From NCBI GenBank assembly GCA_045577075.1, contig JAZNHR010000025.1:86972-150971 (forward strand): a stretch of 64,000 nt of DNA, written 5' to 3'. This DNA comes from SIG447 sp045577075. GTDB taxonomy: Bacteria; Bacillota; Clostridia; UMGS1883; UMGS1540. Shown piece after piece: positions 47,200 through 53,692 of the stretch. Within the stretch, counting starts at the first letter, position 1; each line of letters opens with the position of its first letter. Position numbers and translations under genes: made by a program. Below the pieces are notes generated by a model that was given only the letters and a program-made list of their open reading frames with translations, made no database searches and had not been told where the DNA came from.

Positions 47200-47481
47200 A
47201 TGTTCGCACTGAATATTCAGTTATTTGCTCATAAAAAAGGTATGGGTAGCACGAAGAACGGCCGCGATAGTGAATCTAAGCGTCTCGGCGTAAAGCGTGC
47301 AGACGGACAGGTTGTTCCGGCCGGTAACATTCTGGTCAGACAGCGCGGCACCAAAATCCATCCCGGCACAAACGTAGGCCGCGGCGGTGACGATACGCTT
47401 TTCGCTCTCGTTTCCGGTAAGGTTAAGTTTGAACGCATGGGTAAGGATAAGAAAAAGGTCAGCGTATACCCTGTACAGTAA
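47200..47481 (+). CDS. rpmA: 50S ribosomal protein L27 with Prp-cleaved leader
   Basis: A 93-residue L27. The first nine residues MFALNIQLF form the extension found in Bacillota, cleaved by Prp to expose AHKKGMGSTKNGRD, the tail that reaches the peptidyl-transferase centre. The usual cleavage motif ends in LQFFA; here it is IQLFA. The rest is canonical (GTKIHPGTNVGRGGDDTLFAL). AGGTG precedes ATG. Confidence 0.96.
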   Translation: MFALNIQLFAHKKGMGSTKNGRDSESKRLGVKRADGQVVPAGNILVRQRGTKIHPGTNVGRGGDDTLFALVSGKVKFERMGKDKKKVSVYPVQ

Positions 47482-47490
47482 CAATGCAGA

Positions 47491-47527
47491 AAATCGCAGA
47501 TATATACAGTATGTCTGCGATTTTTTT
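47491..47527 (+). terminator. Terminator between rpmA and obg
   Basis: AAATCGCAGA / TCTGCGATTT with a 13-base loop and a seven-T run directly after rpmA. Obg has no visible promoter of its own, so some read-through is likely. Confidence 0.8.
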
Positions 47528-47549
47528 GTCACTTATTAAAGGAGTTCAT

Positions 47550-48809
47550 ATGTTTGTAGATACTGCGCAAATTATGGTGCGAGCCGGCAAGGGCGGCAAC
47601 GGCCTTGTTTCCTTCCATCGTGAAAAATACGTCCCTGCGGGCGGGCCTGACGGCGGTGACGGCGGAAAAGGCGGCAACGTGGTGTTCGTGGCTGACAATA
47701 AGCTGACCACGCTTATGGACTTTCGCTATCGAAAAACCTATAACGCCCAAAACGGGCAGGACGGCCGTGCCGGCAGATGCAGCGGCAAGGCAGGAGAAGA
47801 TACGATTGTCCGCGTGCCAGAAGGCACGATTATTCGTGACGCCGCCACTGGCAAGGTGCTGGCGGATATGACAGGGGAAAATAAAACCTTTATCGCGGCC
47901 CGTGGCGGTAACGGCGGCTGGGGCAATGTGCATTTTGCAACGCCTGTGCGGCAAGCCCCTAAATTTGCAAAGCCCGGCCAGCTTGGGCAGGAGCGCGAAA
48001 TTATCCTGGAGCTAAAGCTTTTGGCGGACGTAGCCCTTGTGGGCTTTCCGAATGTAGGGAAATCCACGCTCATATCCCGTGTAAGCTCCGCACGCCCGAA
48101 AATTGCCAATTATCATTTTACCACTTTAACACCCAATCTCGGCGTTGTTTCCGTTCACGATAAATCCTTTGTAATCGCGGATGTGCCGGGTCTTATTGAG
48201 GGTGCCCATACGGGGGCAGGACTCGGGCATGAGTTTTTGCGCCACATTGAGCGCACCCGTGTGCTGATTCATGTTGTAGACGCTTCCGGCACAGAGGGAA
48301 GAGACCCCATGGATGATTTCGAGGCGATTTGCAAGGAATTGGAGCTGTATAATCCGGACCTTTTACTTCGTCCGCAAATCATTGCCGGCAATAAAACGGA
48401 TATTCCAAGCGAGAACGCGGCGGCGTTTGAGCAGTTTGCCGTGGAGTCCGGCTATCCGTATTTTTCCATTAGTGCCGCAACGGGACAAGGGGTGGATGCC
48501 CTTATGAACCATGTGGCAGGGATGCTGGATGTCCTTCCTCCGATGCCGGTTTATGAGGCAGAGGAAATCGAGGAAGAGGAAATTGACTACGATGCCTATG
48601 AAATCACGGCAGAGGGCGGCGTTTATGAAGTTTCCGGCCCGTATGTAGACAAGCTTCTTCGTGGCATAAACTTTGGCGAGGACGAATCCGTGCGGTACTT
48701 CCAGCGCGCAATCAAAGCCCACGGAATTATTGATGCCCTTCGCGAAAAAGGGATTCAGGAGGGCGAAACGGTCGTCTTTGGCGACATGGAATTCGATTTT
48801 ATAGAATAG
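47550..48809 (+). CDS. obg: GTPase Obg
   Basis: A 419-residue Obg (CgtA), an essential ribosome-assembly and stress GTPase. Glycine-rich Obg fold (residues 1-158: AGKGGNGLVSFHREKYVPAGGPDGGDGGKGGN), GTPase domain with GFPNVGKSTL near 165, DVPGLIEGAHTGAGLGHEFLRH and NKTD, and a C-terminal OCT domain (about 345-419). ATG 47550 has AAAGGAG 6 bases upstream; an earlier in-frame ATG falls in the terminator. Followed by nadD after 9 bases. Confidence 0.96.
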   Translation: MFVDTAQIMVRAGKGGNGLVSFHREKYVPAGGPDGGDGGKGGNVVFVADNKLTTLMDFRYRKTYNAQNGQDGRAGRCSGKAGEDTIVRVPEGTIIRDAATGKVLADMTGENKTFIAARGGNGGWGNVHFATPVRQAPKFAKPGQLGQEREIILELKLLADVALVGFPNVGKSTLISRVSSARPKIANYHFTTLTPNLGVVSVHDKSFVIADVPGLIEGAHTGAGLGHEFLRHIERTRVLIHVVDASGTEGRDPMDDFEAICKELELYNPDLLLRPQIIAGNKTDIPSENAAAFEQFAVESGYPYFSISAATGQGVDALMNHVAGMLDVLPPMPVYEAEEIEEEEIDYDAYEITAEGGVYEVSGPYVDKLLRGINFGEDESVRYFQRAIKAHGIIDALREKGIQEGETVVFGDMEFDFIE

Positions 48810-48818
48810 GAGAACGGT

Positions 48819-49379
48819 ATGGCGCAGATAGGACTGTTTGGCGGCATGTTTGACCCTGTGCACAAGGGGCACCTGCACTTGGCAACGCAGGTGGCAGATG
48901 CCCTCTCGCTCGACCGCGTGATTTTCATTCCGGCAAGCATTCCGCCCCATAAAAAAAACGGCTGCTATGCAGAAGGAGCGCACCGACTTGCAATGCTGCG
49001 CATGGCTACGGCACATGATGCACGTTTTGCGGTGAGCGACTATGAGCTTTCCAAAGAAGGCACCAGCTATTCTTATATAACGGTAGAGCATTTTGCCGCG
49101 CAGTTTCCGGAGGACAAGCTGTATTTTCTCATTGGGGACGAAGCGTATTCTCTGCTCCATACCTGGAAACATCCGGAGCGCATCCGGGCGGCGGCATCGT
49201 TTGTGGTGGTCACAAGAGAGGGAACGCCGCCTCCAAAGGACGCGCTGTATGTGGAAATCCCGAAAGTACAGATTTCTTCGACAGCGGTGCGATGCCAAAT
49301 CCTTTCCGGCCACGGCGCCGATGCACTCTTACCTGCCTCTGTGGCGGCATACATCAAAGAAAACGGCTTATACCGATAA
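48819..49379 (+). CDS. nadD: Nicotinate-nucleotide adenylyltransferase
   Basis: A 186-residue NadD that adenylates nicotinate mononucleotide in NAD synthesis. Motifs GLFGGMFDPVHKGHLHLA (nucleotide-binding HxGH), PPHKK, LYFLIGDEAYSLLHTWKHPE and VQISSTAVR are all present. SD AGGAG precedes ATG. It sits between obg and yqeK, a standard Bacillota order. Confidence 0.94.
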   Translation: MAQIGLFGGMFDPVHKGHLHLATQVADALSLDRVIFIPASIPPHKKNGCYAEGAHRLAMLRMATAHDARFAVSDYELSKEGTSYSYITVEHFAAQFPEDKLYFLIGDEAYSLLHTWKHPERIRAAASFVVVTREGTPPPKDALYVEIPKVQISSTAVRCQILSGHGADALLPASVAAYIKENGLYR

Positions 49380-49389
49380 GGGGGATACT

Positions 49390-49974
49390 ATGACAGAACA
49401 GGAAATGCTTCGAAAATTACGGGACATGCTGGACGAGCATCGTTTTTTGCATTCCATCGGCGTGCGGGATACAGCAGAAATGCTTGCAAAATGCTATGGG
49501 GCAGACGCTGAGAAAGCAAGGCTTGCAGGCGTTTTGCATGATTGTGCCAAGAATATCCCGAAAGATGAAGCCTTTGCTATCTGCGAAAGAGAGGGGATTA
49601 CACTAAAGCCTGTTTGCTACATAGAAAAGGGGCTTGTGCATTCCTATCTCGGTGCCTATATTGCCAAAACGATGTTTGGTGTTACGGACAAAGAAGTGCT
49701 GGACGCCATTTATTATCACACTACAGGGCATGTGGATATGCCGATTTTAACAAAAATCGTGTATCTATCGGATTTAATTGAGCCGGGCCGAAAAATGCCA
49801 AACGTAGAAGAGCTTCGCCATCTTGCCCGTACGGACATTGACGAAGCCCTGATTCGCGCGATCAATTCTACCATTACGCATGTACTGGGGAAAGGCTCGA
49901 TTCTCGATTGCGATACCGTTGCTGCCCGAAATTTCCTAGTGCAGGAAAAACGGAAACAAATCTCAGCGGTTTAA
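49390..49974 (+). CDS. yqeK: YqeK, HD-domain Ap4A hydrolase (symmetrical)
   Basis: A 194-residue HD hydrolase. Metal ligands: His in HRFLHSIGVRDTAEMLA, HD in AGVLHDCAKNI, then YYHTTG and the SDLIEPGR pair. Characterised members split Ap4A to two ADP. ATG 49390 has AGGGGG upstream and follows nadD by 10 bases. The gene rsfS, which usually comes next, is missing; instead the end overlaps tspO on the opposite strand by 12 bases. Confidence 0.9.
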   Translation: MTEQEMLRKLRDMLDEHRFLHSIGVRDTAEMLAKCYGADAEKARLAGVLHDCAKNIPKDEAFAICEREGITLKPVCYIEKGLVHSYLGAYIAKTMFGVTDKEVLDAIYYHTTGHVDMPILTKIVYLSDLIEPGRKMPNVEELRHLARTDIDEALIRAINSTITHVLGKGSILDCDTVAARNFLVQEKRKQISAV

Positions 49975-50430
49975 AAGGTATACTCCCACGTTCAAATACG
50001 CCGCAAAGAGGAGCCACAGGATATACGGAATTTGGAGGTACGCCGCAAGAGGCGAGATTTTTCGAAACAGAAAAAACATCCAAATGACGAGTGCGAGAAG
50101 GAGCAAGAGCCAGAAGAAGGCAAAAAGTCTTGCCTCTAAATTAAAGAAAATAATGCTCCAGAAAAAGTTTACCACCAGCTGCAGGGCGTATACCTGCAGT
50201 GCCTTATTTCGGTAGGGACTGTCTGAAAGAAACACAATGGCGGCACTGATGCCCATTAGTACAAATAAAACGGACCAAACAACGGGGAACAGCCAGCCCG
50301 GGGGTGACAGCGGCGGCTGCACGGGTGCACTAAATCTCTCCATACTGTCACGGGTCAGGAATGCCGATAGCGCACCGACAGCCAGCGCAATCAGAATGGA
50401 AATACTGTAGACTTTGATTTTACTACGCAA
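49963..50430 (-). CDS. tspO: TspO/MBR family protein
   Basis: A 155-residue membrane protein with five hydrophobic helices. Family signatures: APVQPPLSPPGWLFPVVWSVLFVLMG, QLVVNFFWSIIFF and ARLFAFFWLLLLLALVIWMFFLF. TspO proteins bind porphyrins and other ligands, and take part in stress signalling or tetrapyrrole handling. The start is TTG 50430, with AGAGGTGG 5 bases upstream. It converges on and overlaps yqeK by 12 bases, and there is no terminator between the two. Confidence 0.88.
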   Translation of the reverse strand: MRSKIKVYSISILIALAVGALSAFLTRDSMERFSAPVQPPLSPPGWLFPVVWSVLFVLMGISAAIVFLSDSPYRNKALQVYALQLVVNFFWSIIFFNLEARLFAFFWLLLLLALVIWMFFLFRKISPLAAYLQIPYILWLLFAAYLNVGVYLLNR

Positions 50431-50541
50431 ATAATACCACCTCTTTCTTTTGTAGTATACTTTCCCGTAAGACAAATTATGCAAAAAAAAACAAGCATTT
50501 CAAAGCACAGGAAATTATTTTAAATATTTTAAAAGTTTTGC

Positions 50542-50570
50542 TTGACAATGAAGGCATTTTCTGCTATAAT
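50542..50570 (+). promoter_or_regulatory. Promoter of the tRNA cluster
   Basis: Consensus TTGACA (50542-50547) and TATAAT (50565-50570), 17-base spacer, 17 bases before the first tRNA. Confidence 0.9.
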
Positions 50571-50587
50571 AATTCAAGTCAGTTCAT

Positions 50588-50661
50588 GCGGGTGTAGTTC
50601 AATGGTAGAATCTCAGCCTTCCAAGCTGATCGCGTGGGTTCGATTCCCATCACCCGCTCCA
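50588..50661 (+). tRNA. tRNA-Gly (TCC)
   Basis: Full cloverleaf: acceptor GCGGGTG/CACCCGC, anticodon stem TCAGC/GCTGA with loop CTTCCAA (anticodon TCC), T arm GTGGG-TTCGATT-CCCAT; CCA is encoded. Confidence 0.96.
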
Positions 50662-50672
50662 TTACTACACAT

Positions 50673-50749
50673 GCGCCTGTAGCTCAGCAGGATAGAGCAA
50701 CTGCCTTCTAAGCAGTGGGCCAGGAGTTCGAGTCTCTTCAGGCGCGCCA
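50673..50749 (+). tRNA. tRNA-Arg (TCT)
   Basis: Acceptor GCGCCTG/CAGGCGC, anticodon stem ACTGC/GCAGT with loop CTTCTAA (anticodon TCT), encoded CCA. The T arm reads AGGAG-TTCGAGT-CTCTT with a GU pair. Confidence 0.95.
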
Positions 50750-50753
50750 ATAT

Positions 50754-50831
50754 GGTGGGTATAGCTCAGTTGGTTAGAGCGCTAGATTGTGGCTCTAGAG
50801 GCCGTCGGTTCGAATCCGACTATCCACCCCA
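50754..50831 (+). tRNA. tRNA-His (GTG)
   Basis: Acceptor GTGGGTA/TATCCAC, preceded by the encoded G at -1 (50754) that faces C73, a histidine identity element. Anticodon loop TTGTGGC (GTG). CCA encoded. Confidence 0.96.
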
Positions 50832-50834
50832 CTT

Positions 50835-50910
50835 TGGGCTGTAGCCAAGTCGGTAAGGCACAGGACTTTGACTCCTGCATTCGTTGGTTCGAGTCCAGCC
50901 AGCCCAGCCA
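50835..50910 (+). tRNA. tRNA-Gln (TTG)
   Basis: Acceptor TGGGCTG/CAGCCCA, anticodon stem CAGGA/TCCTG with loop CTTTGAC (TTG). CCA encoded; 4 bases after tRNA-His. Confidence 0.96.
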
Positions 50911-50913
50911 TAT

Positions 50914-50989
50914 GATCCATTAGCTCAGTTGGCAGAGCACTTGACTTTTAATCAAGGTGTCCGGGGTTCGAATCCCCGATGGATCACCA
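50914..50989 (+). tRNA. tRNA-Lys (TTT)
   Basis: Acceptor GATCCAT/ATGGATC, anticodon stem CTTGA/TCAAG with loop CTTTTAA (TTT). CCA encoded; last gene of the cluster, followed at once by the terminator. Confidence 0.96.
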
Positions 50990-51025
50990 AAAATCGACAA
51001 GATTCGTCAGAGTCTTGTCGATTTT
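50990..51025 (+). terminator. Terminator of the tRNA cluster
   Basis: Perfect 13-bp stem AAAATCGACAAGA / TCTTGTCGATTTT with a 10-base loop, directly after tRNA-Lys. Confidence 0.9.
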
Positions 51026-51077
51026 ACTTATTACTTCTTCACTTTTCACTATTCCCTAAAAAGACTTGTCGATTTTT
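51013..51077 (+). repeat. Duplicated terminator arm (short direct repeat)
   Basis: The terminator's 3' arm CTTGTCGATTTT (51014-51025) recurs at 51065-51076 as CTTGTCGATTTT after GA, 51 bases further on, and once inverted in the 5' arm. The second copy sits inside the loop of the inverted repeat described next. Confidence 0.75.
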
Positions 51078-51114
51078 GGAATGTAATAAGTAATAGTGAA
51101 TAAGGAAGAAGTAA
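51031..51114. repeat. Imperfect inverted repeat upstream of the four-helix-bundle gene
   Basis: Arms 51031-51053 and 51092-51114 are 23 bases each and match at 20 positions when one is reverse-complemented (AATAGTGAA and GAAGAAGTAA blocks). They bracket the duplicated terminator arm. The AT-rich TTACTTCTTC/TTCACTATT wording is unlike anything else in the window. Confidence 0.7.
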
Positions 51115-51159
51115 GATGCAAACTCGCAAAAGCGCGTTTGATTAAAAAGGAGAATGTCT

Positions 51160-51504
51160 ATGGATAGTCCGTTGCTTATAAAATCAAAACAATTTGCTCT
51201 AGATATAATTAAGGTTTGCAATAAAGTAAAAAGCGAAAAAAGAGAAAGTGTACTTACAAATCAACTTGTTCGCAGTGGTACAAGTATCGGTGCAAATATC
51301 AGAGAAGCATTTTACGGACACGGAAAGAATGATTTTATTGCTAAGCTTCAAATCGCTTTAAAAGAGTGTTCGGAGAGTGAATATTGGATTGAACTGCTTA
51401 TCGAAAGCGGATATTATGATGATAAAAGCATACTTGAGAATTGTATTGAATTGAAAAAGATACTCATTTCATCAATAAACACAGCAAAGAAAAATAATAA
51501 TTAG
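51160..51504 (+). CDS. Four-helix-bundle protein (23S rRNA intervening-sequence protein family)
   Basis: A 114-residue all-helical protein of the S23/IVP four-helix-bundle family, named for proteins encoded in intervening sequences of 23S rRNA and related to the Avd accessory protein of diversity-generating retroelements. Family marks: SKQFALDIIKVCNKV, the ESVLTNQLVRSGTSIGANIREA core and LKECSESEYWIELLIESGYY. Members form pentameric basic bundles; the function of free-standing copies is unknown. Start 51160 is 7 bases after AAGGAG; the ATG two codons earlier is too close. The gene is visibly AT-richer than its neighbours and lies between an inverted repeat and a perfect 18-bp palindromic terminator, behind a tRNA cluster. 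No reverse transcriptase or variable repeat is nearby. Confidence 0.85.
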   Translation: MDSPLLIKSKQFALDIIKVCNKVKSEKRESVLTNQLVRSGTSIGANIREAFYGHGKNDFIAKLQIALKECSESEYWIELLIESGYYDDKSILENCIELKKILISSINTAKKNNN

Positions 51505-51529
51505 AGTGCATCTAAATCATTCGGATCTT

Positions 51530-51569
51530 CCATCAAAAAAGCACCCCAAAAGGGGTGCTTTTTTGATGG
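51530..51569. terminator. Perfect 18-bp palindromic terminator
   Basis: Arms CCATCAAAAAAGCACCCC / GGGGTGCTTTTTTGATGG with loop AAAA. The core GCACCCC/GGGGTGC plus T6 can end transcription on both strands: the four-helix gene from the left, or an RNA read leftwards from the structured segment. Confidence 0.85.
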
Positions 51570-51615
51570 TGATTTGTCCACAGAATGCAAACCATTCGCC
51601 ATAGGCGAGGGTTTG

Positions 51616-51709
51616 TCGCAGTAGCCGCAAGGGAACCTTGCGGACTGCGAAGTCGGGAGCCCCCGTACGGTTTCGGGTACCGCCAAGGGCGGTCGAAACA
51701 GAAGGGGGC
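51616..51709. other. Two adjacent long hairpins, candidate structured RNA
   Basis: Hairpin A (51616-51650): TCGCAGT-AG-CCGCAAGG, loop GAA, CCTTGCGG-ACTGCGA, 15 pairs with one 2-base bulge. Hairpin B (51659-51709): GCCCCC pairs with GGGGGC, GTTTCG with CGAAAC, CCGCC with GGCGG around loop AAG, 17 pairs in three stacked stems separated by internal loops. Both strands can form them. Strand and function are unknown. Confidence 0.5.
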
Positions 51710-51866
51710 GCACCGTATCCCCGATAGATATCACGAAAATGGGTCGATATCTTCGCTGCTGCACACTTCATTGCACACTTTTTCGCCCATACCGTCCAAG
51801 ACGGAGACGTCTCAACCCTGCAAAACAGGAACACATTCCTTTGCTGCGAAAAATTTGTTTTATGTA

Positions 51867-51895
51867 TTTACAAAAAAACGCTGTTGTGGTATAAT
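51867..51895 (+). promoter_or_regulatory. Promoter of the PIG-L deacetylase gene
   Basis: TTTACA (51867-51872) and TATAAT (51890-51895), 17-base spacer. Confidence 0.82.
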
Positions 51896-51928
51896 AATAC
51901 ACATATACAGGAGAGGAAAGGTATATTT

Positions 51929-52633
51929 ATGAAAATTTTAGCGATTATTTGTCACCCCGATGACATGGAGATTACATGTGGGGGGACGTTACTGAAATAT
52001 AAGAAAGCCGGACATGACGTTACGGTATGTAACGTGGCAAGCGGCAATATGGGCCACTATTCCATTATGCCTGACGAGCTGCGGGAGATAAGACGCAAAG
52101 AAGCGCAAAAGGCCTGTGCCGTGGGCGGCTTTAAATCTGTAACGGCGGATATTCCTGACCTTACCCTAAGCTGCGGCGATATGGAGCAGGTGCGAACGCT
52201 CATTCGCATTATCCGGGAAGAAAAGCCGGATCTTATCATCACGCACCACCCGGACGATTATTGCTCTGACCATAGAGAAACCACCAAGCTTGCGTTTAAA
52301 GCTTCGTTTGATGCTACTGTACCCCATTTTATGCCGGACCTTGGCGAGGCGGTGGACCTTGCACCCCTTTACTATGCGGACTGTGATTTGGGCGTCAATA
52401 TGATTCCAACAGAATATGTGGATATTACGGACGAGATGGATACGAAGGAACAAATGATGGCGTGCCATGAAAGTCAGGTCGTATGGCTCCGGGAGCATGA
52501 CGGGTATGATGTCATTGCCGAACAGCGGAAATTGGCGGCTACCCGTGGGACGCAGTGCGGCGTAAAGTACGCGGAAGGATTTACCCCGGCACTCGTGTCC
52601 GGAAGACTTCGTCCGTACAGACTTTTACCGTAA
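51929..52633 (+). CDS. PIG-L family deacetylase
   Basis: A 234-residue zinc-dependent deacetylase of the PIG-L/LmbE family. Zinc ligands are in CHPDDMEI near residue 9 (His-Pro-Asp-Asp) and the second set in THHPDDYCSDHRET near 110. The family removes acetyl groups from N-acetylglucosamine-type sugars; members act in bacillithiol or mycothiol synthesis, antibiotic sugars and wall recycling. Start 51929 follows GAAAGG by 7 bases. It is a single gene between the accessory segment and the thi operon, so the context does not point to a pathway. Confidence 0.88.
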   Translation: MKILAIICHPDDMEITCGGTLLKYKKAGHDVTVCNVASGNMGHYSIMPDELREIRRKEAQKACAVGGFKSVTADIPDLTLSCGDMEQVRTLIRIIREEKPDLIITHHPDDYCSDHRETTKLAFKASFDATVPHFMPDLGEAVDLAPLYYADCDLGVNMIPTEYVDITDEMDTKEQMMACHESQVVWLREHDGYDVIAEQRKLAATRGTQCGVKYAEGFTPALVSGRLRPYRLLP

Positions 52634-52646
52634 TTTAAAAAAGTGC

Positions 52647-52675
52647 TTGCATTTTATTGCAACTCGGTGTATACT
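52647..52675 (+). promoter_or_regulatory. Promoter of the thi operon
   Basis: TTGCAT (52647-52652) and TATACT (52670-52675), 17-base spacer, ending just before the riboswitch. Confidence 0.82.
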
Positions 52676-52689
52676 ATGTTTACAACAAA

Positions 52690-52785
52690 ATAGCGGGGGA
52701 GCTTGCAGGACAGGCTGAGAGGAAGGTGTTGCCTTCGACCCTTTAACCTGATTTGGATAATGCCAACGTAGGGAAGCCTGGCGAG
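52690..52785 (+). promoter_or_regulatory. TPP riboswitch (THI element)
   Basis: The conserved blocks are all in order: GGGGAGC, CAGGCTGAGAGGAAG, CCTTCGACCCTTTAACCTGATTTGGATAATGCCAACGTAGGGAAGC (given here as adjacent family blocks CTGAGA, ACCCTT, ACCTGAT, GATAATGCC and GTAGGGA). It binds thiamine diphosphate and switches off the thi genes. Confidence 0.96.
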
Positions 52786-52798
52786 AGCGCGTGTTTAT

Positions 52799-52838
52799 AG
52801 CGGAATGTTACCAAATCGGTGACATTCCGCTTTTTATT
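52799..52838 (+). terminator. Riboswitch-controlled terminator
   Basis: AGCGGAATGT.ACC / GGT.ACATTCCGCT stem with one mismatch followed by TTTTTATTT, 14 bases past the aptamer and just before the thiS SD. This is the transcription-termination type of expression platform. Confidence 0.9.
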
Positions 52839-52851
52839 TGGAGGTGAACGT

Positions 52852-53046
52852 ATGGTAAAAATTAACGGCGAGGCAAAGGCGGTAGCAGGGCAGACGCTGA
52901 ATGAATATTTGGCGGCGGCTGGGTACGATAAAAACCGCATTGCGGTCGAGAAAAATGGCGAAATTATACCGAAAACGCAATACGGGAAAACGGTACTAAA
53001 GAGCGGTGATAAAGTTGAAATTGTCAGCTTTGTAGGAGGTGGCTGA
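52852..53046 (+). CDS. thiS: Sulfur carrier protein ThiS
   Basis: A 64-residue ubiquitin-like protein whose C-terminal Gly-Gly (FVGGG) is adenylated by ThiF and then thiocarboxylated to deliver sulfur to the thiazole of thiamine. KINGEAKAVAGQTLNEYLAAAG and VEKNGEIIPKTQY are typical. ATG 52852 is 6 bases after GGAGG. First gene of the thi operon. Confidence 0.94.
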   Translation: MVKINGEAKAVAGQTLNEYLAAAGYDKNRIAVEKNGEIIPKTQYGKTVLKSGDKVEIVSFVGGG

Positions 53047-53047
53047 G

Positions 53048-53677
53048 ATGCAAACGGAAGCATTTGCGGCAATGCTTGAAAAACGGTACGGCGCCGCACT
53101 TTACAAAAAAATTTCGGGGAGCACGGTCGCTGTTTGTGGTCTCGGAGGGCTTGGGTCTCACATTGCCATGTCCCTTGCCCGTAGCGGCATCGGCCACCTT
53201 GTGCTCATTGACTTTGACCGGGTGGACCTTTCCAATCTCGGCCGCCAGCAATATAAGGCGGCGCAAATCGGCAAATATAAAACGGAAGCGTTGGCAGAGA
53301 ATATTCAAGAGATTACGCCATGTACAAAGCTTTCACTACATACTCTCCGCCTGACAAAACAAAATACACCTGCCCTTTTAAACGGCGCAAATATCGTGTG
53401 CGAGGCGTTTGACCGCCCGGAGGCGAAAGCTATGCTAACCAATGCGGTCTTGGGCTCGATGCCGGAAACATTCCTGGTCGCCGCCTCAGGAATGGCAGGG
53501 CTTGGAAGCGGTAACGAAATTAAAACGCAGCGGCCTTTAGATCGGTTTTACCTTTGCGGTGACGGGGAGAGCGATGTAGAGGATGGAATAGGACTCGTCT
53601 GCCCTCGCGTGATGCTTTGTGCCGCCCATCAGGCCCAAACGGTTTTGCGCATTTTGGCAGAAGAATATGCTATATAG
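53048..53677 (+). CDS. thiF: ThiS adenylyltransferase ThiF
   Basis: A 209-residue E1-like enzyme of the short ThiF type. ATP-binding GLGGLGSHIAMSLARSGIGHLVLIDFDRVDLSNLGRQ (seen as GLGGLGSH, then DFDRVDLSNLGRQQ) activates the ThiS C-terminus. Cysteines GLVCPRVMLC near the end may hold the sulfur-transfer chemistry. ATG 53048 is 8 bases after AGGAGG, which lies in the last thiS codons, so translation of the two is linked. Confidence 0.92.
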   Translation: MQTEAFAAMLEKRYGAALYKKISGSTVAVCGLGGLGSHIAMSLARSGIGHLVLIDFDRVDLSNLGRQQYKAAQIGKYKTEALAENIQEITPCTKLSLHTLRLTKQNTPALLNGANIVCEAFDRPEAKAMLTNAVLGSMPETFLVAASGMAGLGSGNEIKTQRPLDRFYLCGDGESDVEDGIGLVCPRVMLCAAHQAQTVLRILAEEYAI

Positions 53678-53692
53678 AAAGAAGGAATTATT

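Larger units (their letters stand above)
51505..51866. other. Gene-free structured segment
   Basis: This 360-base stretch has no convincing gene: open frames run on both strands but are unlike any protein family and overlap the structures below. It contains the palindromic terminator 51530-51569, two large GC-rich hairpins (51616-51650 and 51659-51709), a 9-base direct repeat TGCACACTT (51760-51768 and 51772-51780) and a small stem CCGTC / GACGG (51792-51804). Base composition is GC-rich next to the AT-rich gene to its left. It looks like a non-coding RNA gene or a dispersed repeat. Confidence 0.55.

Noticed and set aside
48363..49313. 316-codon open frame antisense to obg/nadD
   Set aside because: Spans two well-supported genes on the other strand.
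51160..51504. Diversity-generating retroelement suggested by the Avd-like four-helix protein
   Set aside because: No reverse transcriptase, template repeat or variable repeat is near; the gene is better placed in the free-standing four-helix-bundle group.
51517..51932. Open frames on both strands through the structured segment
   Set aside because: They overlap the hairpins and palindromic terminator, have no credible ribosome site and show no protein family, so I treat the segment as non-coding.
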